Source of the DNA: Desulfobacteraceae bacterium
GTDB taxonomy: Bacteria > Desulfobacterota > DSM-4660 > Desulfatiglandales > B25-G16
Assembly (NCBI GenBank): GCA_030615565.1
Contig: JAUWZC010000058.1
Location: forward strand, 1-11,098
DNA length: 11,098 nucleotides
Direction: 5' to 3'
The notes beneath the pieces are model-generated. The model was not told the origin of the DNA, made no database searches, and worked only from the letters and a program-made list of their open reading frames with translations. Made by a program: the position numbers and the translations under genes. Shown piece by piece: positions 1 through 5,892 of this stretch; the first letter of the stretch is position 1; the number at the start of each line of letters is the position of its first letter.

Positions 1-149
1 CCTTCTTCAAAAAAGGTATGGTACCGTTCATGTTTCTTAAACCAGTTCTTACCTTGAGCAATGAAAACAATAGCCCCTATGAGGATGAATAGGGTGATGA
101 CAAGAAAAACTCCAACAAACTGTTCCTTGGCCCCAAATTTAAGAAACAT
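1..149 (-). CDS. MlaD/MCE-domain lipid transport protein, N-terminus only (partial)
   Basis: On the minus strand an ATG at 149-147 opens a frame that stays open to the window edge (49 complete codons). The peptide starts MFLKFGAKEQFVGVF, has one hydrophobic segment at about residues 11-31 (FVGVFLVITLFILIGAIVFIA), then a basic stretch and ERYHTFFEE. A short cytoplasmic N-terminus, a single membrane anchor and a RY-x-TFF-E-like strand is how MlaD/MCE proteins begin, just before the MCE beta-barrel domain. MCE proteins form hexameric rings in the periplasm that carry phospholipids or other hydrophobic molecules between membranes for an MlaEF-type ABC permease. An AGGGA Shine-Dalgarno lies about 7 bases upstream of the ATG. 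The gene is transcribed away from the mutase operon, so a shared function is not implied. The MCE domain itself lies outside the window, so the family call rests on the N-terminus. Confidence 0.72.
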   Translation of the reverse strand, partial: MFLKFGAKEQFVGVFLVITLFILIGAIVFIAQGKNWFKKHERYHTFFEE

Positions 150-306
150 ATTATCTTTCCCTTTTCTTATCCTTCAACCTTTTGTGATTATTTACCCTAG
201 CAAAGCCCCCGCCTCAAACCGACGAGTTATTGAGATTAATATACCGCTGCTTCGGGCGAAGTGATGTCGGTTTCGTTTAACGCTTTACGTTTGCGCTGCT
301 GGTTTT

Positions 307-333
307 CCCGAGATGTCGGGATTAACCGTTAAT
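307..333. repeat. Adjacent small palindromes: CCCGA/TCGGG and ATTAAC-c-GTTAAT
   Basis: CCCGA (307-311) and TCGGG (316-320) form a 5-bp stem with a 4-base loop. ATTAAC (321-326) and GTTAAT (328-333) form a perfect 6-bp dyad around one central base. The second could be a dimeric repressor site for either divergent gene, or both could be part of the same repeat element as the downstream hairpin. Confidence 0.4.
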
Positions 334-343
334 CGATTCGAGA

Positions 344-382
344 CTTCGACGAGCTCCCTTCGGTCTGAGCTCAGGGTCGAAG
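344..382. repeat. REP-like imperfect hairpin (CTTCGACGAGCT / AGCTC-agg-GTCGAAG)
   Basis: CTTCGAC-GAGCT (344-355) pairs with AGCTC (368-372) and GTCGAAG (376-382), giving a 12-bp stem with a 3-base AGG bulge and a 12-base loop. TTCGAC next to GAGCTC resembles the dispersed 'CTTCGACAAGCTCAGG' extragenic palindromes found in many genomes. It is probably a REP-type repeat between divergent genes; it has no T-tract and is not placed as a terminator for either gene. Confidence 0.55.
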
Positions 383-500
383 ACAGTCGAGTCGCTGCGT
401 AGCCGCAACCGTTCTACGATTTCAATTATATTTTGTACCTTAGTGGCGTTAAAAACATGACATAAATTTTAAGATCTTGGTTATGTAGACACCTAAAAAT

Positions 501-507
501 AGGGGGA
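501..507 (+). promoter_or_regulatory. Strong ribosome binding site of the mutase gene (AGGGGGA)
   Basis: AGGGGGA ends 4 bases before the ATG at 512 and supports that start. There is no comparable site before internal ATGs. Confidence 0.7.
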
Positions 508-511
508 ATCC

Positions 512-2140
512 ATGGGAGTAGCCAGGTATATAAAAGATGAAAAAGACAGGATTAATGATGTAATACTTCAATCTGGAATCCATGTAAAGCCTCTTTACAC
601 TGAGGATGATCTTAAGCAGATTGAATTTGACTATAAAAAAGATCTTGGTAATTCCGGAGAGTATCCCTTTACAAGGGGAATACATAAATTGGGATTCAGG
701 AGTCGGGAATGGACCACACGCCAATACTCAGGCTTTGGTACCCCAAAAGAGACGAACGAGCGTTGGAAACTCCTAATATCTCAAGGCCAGACCGGGTTAA
801 ATGTGGCATTCGATCTCCCTACCCAGATGGGTTACGACTCTGATGACCCTATAGCCGAGGGAGAGGTGGGCCGGGTAGGGATGGCAGTGGATTCTCTAAG
901 GGATTTTGAGATTGCCTTTAAGGACATTGCCTTGGACAAAATTGGTTCTGGCCTCACGATAAATGCTGTTGCCTCGATCATGGTTGCCATGTATCAAGCT
1001 GTAGCAGAAGGGTATGGATTTTCTAAACAACAAATAAGCGCCACCCCACAGAATGACATATTAAAGGAGATAGTCGGCAGGGGGGCATGGATCTTTCCGG
1101 TGGAGCCAGCTGTTCGCCTGATTGGTGATGTCATTGAATATACCGTAAAGGAGATGCCAAGGGCCAATCCCGTCAGTGTTTGCGGCTATCATATCAGGGA
1201 GGCGGGAGCTACCCCAGCGCAAGAAATTGCATACGCTATACAGATTGCAAATGCATATATAGATAATGTTTTAGAGAGAGGATATGATATTGATGACTTT
1301 GTATCCAGGTTCTCCTTTAATCTTGATGTATTCGGAAACCTATGGGAACAGGTAACAAAATTCAGGGCAGCGAGAAAGCTCTGGGCGAAGAATATCAAAG
1401 AAAGGTATGGGGCAAAAAACGACAAGTCGATGTTTTTACGGGGTATGTTTGGTGGAGGGGGAGGAGGTCTCACAAAGGAAGAGCCTGAAAATAACATTGT
1501 CAGAAGCGCCTATTATGCCTTAGCTGCTGCCTTAAGTGGTGCTCAGACTATGGCCTTGTGCTCTTATGATGAGGCCTATACCATTCCCACCCCTCATTCT
1601 GCCCTGATCTCACTGAGGACACTACAACTCTTAATGGACGAGGTAGGTCTCAGAGACACAGTCGATCCTTTAGCAGGTTCATATTTCATCGAGACCCTTA
1701 CCAAACAGATGGAGAAAAAGATTGTTGAGGAGATGGCCAAAATAGATAAGATGGGGGGAATGGTTAAGGCAGTTTCATCAGGATATATCCAGAAAGAAGT
1801 GGCCAGACAGGCCTATGAATTTGAAAAAGGTGTTCAGAACGCAGAGTTAATAAAGATAGGTGTTAACAAATATACTGGAGGAGAAGAGGGAAAGGTAGAG
1901 CTTCATGAATACAGTGATGAATCAGCAATAGAGCAGATAAAAAGCCTTAAAGAATTTAGAAAAACAAGAAACAACAAGGATGTTACACGAACGCTTAAGG
2001 CATTAGAGAAGGCGACTAAGGATAAAGTAAATATTATGCCATATCTCGTAGATTGCTGTAAGGCATATGCCACAGTTGGGGAGATGACTGGTATCTTCAG
2101 AGATATCTTCGGAGAATTTGTGGAACCTAGTATATTTTAA
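512..2140 (+). CDS. Divergent coenzyme B12-dependent acyl-CoA mutase, large (catalytic) subunit
   Basis: The 542-residue protein covers the TIM-barrel catalytic part of the methylmalonyl-CoA mutase family and ends at FGEFVEPSIF without a B12-binding domain, as in the separate large subunits of two-subunit mutases. Visible motifs are RQYSGFGT (70-77), VAFDLPTQMGYDSDDP (98-113), QNDILKE (180-186), GYHIREAGA (225-233) and VGEMT (522-526). Aligned by eye to the Propionibacterium enzyme, Tyr89 and Arg207, which hold the methylmalonyl carboxylate, are Tyr72 and Arg190; His244 is His227; Glu370, which binds the adenosyl ribose, is Glu354. The loop normally reading THSQTSGWSLT is here GMFGGGGGGLT (311-321), and the family's HTNS-DEA reads ALCSYDEA, so His328, Gln330 and Asn366 are replaced. 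These enzymes move a carbon group between adjacent carbons of an acyl-CoA by a radical route. It is likely a paralogous mutase with its own substrate (2-alkylsuccinyl-, 2-hydroxyisobutyryl- or branched acyl-CoA types are known), not housekeeping MutB. No small subunit or MeaB gene is adjacent. Confidence 0.88.
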   Translation: MGVARYIKDEKDRINDVILQSGIHVKPLYTEDDLKQIEFDYKKDLGNSGEYPFTRGIHKLGFRSREWTTRQYSGFGTPKETNERWKLLISQGQTGLNVAFDLPTQMGYDSDDPIAEGEVGRVGMAVDSLRDFEIAFKDIALDKIGSGLTINAVASIMVAMYQAVAEGYGFSKQQISATPQNDILKEIVGRGAWIFPVEPAVRLIGDVIEYTVKEMPRANPVSVCGYHIREAGATPAQEIAYAIQIANAYIDNVLERGYDIDDFVSRFSFNLDVFGNLWEQVTKFRAARKLWAKNIKERYGAKNDKSMFLRGMFGGGGGGLTKEEPENNIVRSAYYALAAALSGAQTMALCSYDEAYTIPTPHSALISLRTLQLLMDEVGLRDTVDPLAGSYFIETLTKQMEKKIVEEMAKIDKMGGMVKAVSSGYIQKEVARQAYEFEKGVQNAELIKIGVNKYTGGEEGKVELHEYSDESAIEQIKSLKEFRKTRNNKDVTRTLKALEKATKDKVNIMPYLVDCCKAYATVGEMTGIFRDIFGEFVEPSIF

Positions 2141-2170
2141 AAATATCTTATTACCTATAACATTCCTGTA

Positions 2171-2188
2171 CCGCTCAAGAATTAGCGG
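2171..2188 (+). other. Small hairpin in the mutase-ligase spacer
   Basis: CCGCT (2171-2175) and AGCGG (2184-2188) form a 5-bp stem with an 8-base loop in the 76-base gap between the mutase stop and the ligase start. An A-rich, not T-rich, tract follows at 2200-2207, so it is not a convincing terminator. It could affect mRNA processing. Confidence 0.25.
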
Positions 2189-2216
2189 GGAAACATTATA
2201 AAAAAAATGCCTTATT

Positions 2217-3752
2217 ATGAATATCGGTGATTGGATAAGGAAATGGAGCCAGCTCTCGCCACAAAAGGTAGCTGTCATAGATGATGGCCATGAATTCAGT
2301 TATAAGGAGCTTAATCAAAAATCCAACCAGGTAGCCAACTTTTTCCTCCAAAAAGGGATACATAAGGGGGATAGGGTTGGAGTCCTTTTATATAATTGCC
2401 ATGAATATATAGAGATCTATTTTGCCTTGGCCAAGGTAGGGGCCATATTAGTCCCTCTGAACTGGCGAATGGCTCCCCCTGAACTCAGCCATATCTTAAA
2501 TGATTGTGGAGCAACTTCTCTTTTCTTTGGTGAAGATTTCTTAGATACTGCCCTTTACATCAGGCATAATGTTGAAGAAGTTAAGGATTATATTTCTTTA
2601 GGACAAGAGGATATTCTCTGGGCAGAAAACTACCAAAAAATACAGACCTATCCTTCAACTGAACCCACCGGCTTTAAGGAACCAGATTCAGAAGATCCCC
2701 ATATTATTTTGTACACCTCCGGCACAACCGGTTTTCCTAAAGGAGCTGTCCTTTCTTACAGAAAGACCTTTTTTAATGCCCTAAATGCTAATATATTTTA
2801 TGGATTAACCTCCCTTGACATCTTCTTGGTTTCCCGTCCTCTTTTTCACTCAGGCGGCCTGCTGGTTGATTCCACACCCGCCCTTTATAAAGGAGCTACG
2901 GTAATCTACAAAAGACGCTTTAGTCCCCAGGAATACTTAGAGACTATTGAGAAATACAACGTTACCATTATTGAAACCTCTGCTACTTTTTTAAATTTCA
3001 TGCTTAAGGAATTGGATTTAAGCCAATATAATTTAAGATTACTGAAGTCCTGTTATACCGGTGGTGAGAGGGTTTCAACCACTATGCTAAAGGAATATCA
3101 CAATATAGGCATTCCTCTTAGTCAAATATTTGGAATGACGGAAACATCTATAGTTACCTGGTTATCAATCGGTGATGCAGTTAGGAAAATTGGCTCTGTA
3201 GGGAAACCTGTGCTTCATGGAGAGGTCAAGATATTAAATCCTGATATGAAACAAATAAGCCCTACGGAAATTGGCGAAATTATGGTCAAAGGACCAATCC
3301 TGATGTCAGGTTATTGGAATAAACCTGAAGTTACCAGAGAAGTGATGAGCAATGGCTGGTTTTACACAGGAGACTTAGCAACAATCGATGATGAAGGTTT
3401 TATATATATTGTGGATCGCCAAAAGGATATGTTTATCAGTGGGGGAGAGAACATCCACCCAGCTGAGGTTGAAAAAATTCTTTTAACAAACCCCCAAATA
3501 CTGGATGTTGCTGTTTATGGAGTCCCTGATGAAAAATGGGGCGAAGTGGGCAAGGCCTCGATAATTTTACAAGATAACACAGGGATGAGTGCCCCAGAGG
3601 TTATGGAATTTTTACATGGTAAAATAGGTAAGTTCAAAATACCAAAATATGTTGAATTTGTTGATAGACTTCCCAGAACCGCAACCGGCAAGATCCAGAA
3701 ATATTTGTTGATACAAAAATTCAAGAAAGAGATAGCCTCAAAGGGAATATAA
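2217..3752 (+). CDS. AMP-forming acyl-CoA synthetase (class I adenylate-forming ligase)
   Basis: This 511-residue protein has the full set of ANL-superfamily motifs in order: P-loop YTSGTTGFPKG (166-176), RPLFHSGG (207-214), FGMTET (305-310), YTGDLA (383-388), the hinge DRQKDMFISGGENIHPAEVE (400-419) and PRTATGK (486-492), whose Lys492 should be the catalytic lysine. It activates a carboxylic acid with ATP to an acyl-adenylate and then makes the CoA thioester in the cytoplasm. Its length matches medium-chain, aryl or branched acyl-CoA ligases and is shorter than the roughly 650 residues of acetyl- and acetoacetyl-CoA synthetases. The acid cannot be read from sequence. Lying between the mutase and hyuA, it most likely makes the mutase's CoA substrate. 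The ATG at 2217 has no recognisable Shine-Dalgarno, but the protein aligns from its first residues (DWIRKWSQLSPQKVAVID), so the start is probably right. Confidence 0.92.
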   Translation: MNIGDWIRKWSQLSPQKVAVIDDGHEFSYKELNQKSNQVANFFLQKGIHKGDRVGVLLYNCHEYIEIYFALAKVGAILVPLNWRMAPPELSHILNDCGATSLFFGEDFLDTALYIRHNVEEVKDYISLGQEDILWAENYQKIQTYPSTEPTGFKEPDSEDPHIILYTSGTTGFPKGAVLSYRKTFFNALNANIFYGLTSLDIFLVSRPLFHSGGLLVDSTPALYKGATVIYKRRFSPQEYLETIEKYNVTIIETSATFLNFMLKELDLSQYNLRLLKSCYTGGERVSTTMLKEYHNIGIPLSQIFGMTETSIVTWLSIGDAVRKIGSVGKPVLHGEVKILNPDMKQISPTEIGEIMVKGPILMSGYWNKPEVTREVMSNGWFYTGDLATIDDEGFIYIVDRQKDMFISGGENIHPAEVEKILLTNPQILDVAVYGVPDEKWGEVGKASIILQDNTGMSAPEVMEFLHGKIGKFKIPKYVEFVDRLPRTATGKIQKYLLIQKFKKEIASKGI

Positions 3753-3761
3753 TGATCTTAA

Positions 3762-5834
3762 ATGAGGGAAACAGTGCGAATTGGAATTGATGTAGGGGGA
3801 ACTTTTACAGATATAATCTTAATGGATAACAGGGGGAAATTTTACTATGTCAAGACCCCTACTACTCACAATGATCTGGCAGAGGGTGTACTCAACGGAA
3901 TAGCTGATATTTTACAAATATCTGACCAATCCCTTCAGGCTACAGATAGCATTATCCATGGCACCACTATTGGTACCAATGCCATTGTGGAAGGCAAAGG
4001 AGCAAAGGTAGGCCTGATTACAACCAAAGGTTTTGAAGATGTACTCGAAATAAGGAGGGTGGCACGCCCTAAAGATGCTGCTTATGACTTTGAGATAGAC
4101 AACCCTCCCCCACTAGTACCACGCTATTTAAGAAAAGGGGTCACAGAGCGAATAAATAGCAAGGGAGAGATAGTCGTACCACTGGATGAAGATTCAGTAC
4201 GTAATGCAGTGGACTTTTTTAAAGGATTGCGAGTAGAAGCGATAACTATCTCTTTGCTTTTCAGTTTTCTTAATCCAAGACATGAAAGAAAAGTAGCTGA
4301 AATATGCCAAAAGATCTACCCAGAGGCCAAAATATCTATATCATCTGAAATATGTCCAGAATTTCGGGAGTATGAACGAACCTGTACTACGGTAATGAAT
4401 AGCTATCTTGGTCCAGTCATAGCAGAATACATGAATAACTTAATTAACCGCTTAAATGCGACGTATAACAAGGTTGAACTTCATATTATGCAAAGCAACG
4501 GTGGTTCCATGACGGTTGAGATGGCCGAGACCCATGCTGCCAACCTGATTAACTCCGGGCCGGCCGCCGGGGCTATGGCAACTGCCTTTATAGCCGAATT
4601 GGTCGGCAGCAAATTAGCGGTGGGAGCAGATATGGGTGGCACCACATTCGACATAAGTATTATCGATGGTGGTGTGCCCAGAAGCACAACATGGGGCGGT
4701 GTAACAGACTACCCTATTAAAATTCCCATGATTGACATGAGAACCATTGGTGCTGGTGGAGGTAGTATCGCGTGGGTAGACGAACTAGATGTTTTAAATG
4801 TTGGCCCCCAGAGCGCTGGTTCAGAACCTGGCCCTGCTTGTTATGGCAAGCAAGGAGACCTACCTACAGTAACTGATGCCAACCTGGTTTTAAAGAGAGT
4901 CAACCCTGATTTCTTTAATGAAGGAAAGCAAAGGCTTTACTCTAAAAAGGCCTACGAGGCAACCAAGGTGCATATAGCAGATAAAATGGGTTTGTCAGTG
5001 GAGGAGGCTGCACTTGGCATAATCAAAATCGTAAATGCCAACATGGCCAAAGGCATTAGTGCCAGTTCTGTGGAAAGAGGCTACGACCTTAGAGAATTCA
5101 TCTTGGTAACTCTTGGCGGAGCCTGCAATCTGCACGCTGCTGAAATAGCTATGGAACTGCATATATCAAAGGTTATTGTACCTCCTATGTGTGGAGTACT
5201 TTCCGCTGTAGGGTTATTAGTGGCTGACATACAACATGACCATGTTACAACAGTAAGTAAAAGAGAGCAGGATCTCCAGCCCCATGAATTGCTGTCTAAA
5301 TTTCAAGAGCTCGAGGATATAGGAATTCAACAGCTAAAGAAAGAAGGGGTGAAAAGAGAGGATATTGCGGTGGAGTGGTCATCTGACCTTCGCTATGATG
5401 GTCAATCCTGGGAACTCAATATCCCTATACCTGCTGTTTCTAACGTTGATCTTCTCGACATTGATGATATTAGGTCTAACTTCCATAAAGCTCATCAAAA
5501 AGCATATTCTTATTCTAATCCAGATGAGATGCTGGAATTCGTAAATTTAAGAGTAAGGGTTAAAGGTAAAACTCCTCAAGTGAAATTGCCTTGTTACCCG
5601 GATACTCCTACCCCTCTTAATAAAGCAGAGAAAGAGAGAAGAGCTATCTGGCTTGAAACTGGTCTCACTGAGGTTCCCGTTTATGACCGAACTCTTTTAG
5701 GTCCAAAAACAGCTCTGTATGGTCCCTGCCTCATAGAAGAAAGGGTCTCAACTACCTTTATTCCACAAGGATGCAGTTGTCTTGTAGATAAATATATGAA
5801 TTTGGTAATTACTATCGAGGATCTTGAAAAATAA
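3762..5834 (+). CDS. Hydantoinase/oxoprolinase family subunit A (HyuA; acetone carboxylase beta-like)
   Basis: The 690-residue product is a HyuA-type ATPase with an actin-like fold. It shows the first phosphate motif GIDVGGTFTD (8-17), HGTTIGTNA (66-74), the second phosphate motif GADMGGTTFDIS (288-299), GAGGGS (330-335), PQSAGSEPGPACYG (349-362), GGACNLHAAEIA (452-463) and the C-terminal RYDGQSWEL (544-552). Family members (N-methylhydantoinase A, 5-oxoprolinase, caprolactamase, acetone and acetophenone carboxylase subunits) use ATP to phosphorylate an amide or enol oxygen, which drives ring opening or carboxylation by the B subunit. Length fits HyuA. It starts 9 bases after the ligase stop and is followed directly by its B partner, so the genes should be co-transcribed. 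The ATG at 3762 is listed, but a GTG at 3774 with GAGGGA 4 bases upstream is an equally good or better start and would give a protein beginning M-RIGIDVGGTFTD. Hydrolase or carboxylase activity cannot be decided from sequence. Confidence 0.93.
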   Translation: MRETVRIGIDVGGTFTDIILMDNRGKFYYVKTPTTHNDLAEGVLNGIADILQISDQSLQATDSIIHGTTIGTNAIVEGKGAKVGLITTKGFEDVLEIRRVARPKDAAYDFEIDNPPPLVPRYLRKGVTERINSKGEIVVPLDEDSVRNAVDFFKGLRVEAITISLLFSFLNPRHERKVAEICQKIYPEAKISISSEICPEFREYERTCTTVMNSYLGPVIAEYMNNLINRLNATYNKVELHIMQSNGGSMTVEMAETHAANLINSGPAAGAMATAFIAELVGSKLAVGADMGGTTFDISIIDGGVPRSTTWGGVTDYPIKIPMIDMRTIGAGGGSIAWVDELDVLNVGPQSAGSEPGPACYGKQGDLPTVTDANLVLKRVNPDFFNEGKQRLYSKKAYEATKVHIADKMGLSVEEAALGIIKIVNANMAKGISASSVERGYDLREFILVTLGGACNLHAAEIAMELHISKVIVPPMCGVLSAVGLLVADIQHDHVTTVSKREQDLQPHELLSKFQELEDIGIQQLKKEGVKREDIAVEWSSDLRYDGQSWELNIPIPAVSNVDLLDIDDIRSNFHKAHQKAYSYSNPDEMLEFVNLRVRVKGKTPQVKLPCYPDTPTPLNKAEKERRAIWLETGLTEVPVYDRTLLGPKTALYGPCLIEERVSTTFIPQGCSCLVDKYMNLVITIEDLEK
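3764..3776 (+). promoter_or_regulatory. Alternative hyuA start: GAGGGA site followed by GTG
   Basis: GAGGGA (3764-3769) lies 4 bases before an in-frame GTG (3774-3776). The ATG at 3762 has its nearest AGGGA about 15 bases upstream, which is too far to be efficient. The short spacing to the GTG and the typical HyuA N-terminus (M-RIG-DVGGTFTD) favour the GTG; the difference is only four residues. Confidence 0.5.
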
Positions 5835-5892
5835 TAATACTGGATTGTTAACAGTCAGGGAAAAATTTTACTACCCTAATTTTTTCAGAGCT

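Larger units (their letters stand above)
150..511. other. Divergent intergenic region (362 bp) with several palindromes
   Basis: This stretch separates the minus-strand MlaD-like gene from the plus-strand mutase operon, so promoters for both should lie here. I see no supported gene in it. It holds a CCCGA/TCGGG stem (307-320), a perfect ATTAAC-c-GTTAAT dyad (321-333) and a REP-like hairpin (344-382). From about 411 it becomes AT-rich, which fits a promoter for the mutase gene, but I found no -35/-10 pair good enough to call. Confidence 0.6.

Noticed and set aside
61..264. 67-codon plus-strand frame at the left end
   Set aside because: It lies antisense to the MlaD-like N-terminus and extends into repeat-rich intergenic DNA; the peptide has no recognisable features.
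150..511. Cobalamin riboswitch ahead of the B12-dependent mutase
   Set aside because: I looked for a B12-box-like core and the expected long structured leader but saw only short palindromes; a covariance-model search would be decisive.
1189..1497. 102-codon minus-strand frame with a run of prolines
   Set aside because: The prolines are the antisense of the mutase glycine codons; there is no independent coding evidence.
2207..2230. Seven-codon frame (MPYYEYR) overlapping the ligase start
   Set aside because: It has no ribosome site and nothing else suggests translation; it arises by chance before the ATG at 2217.
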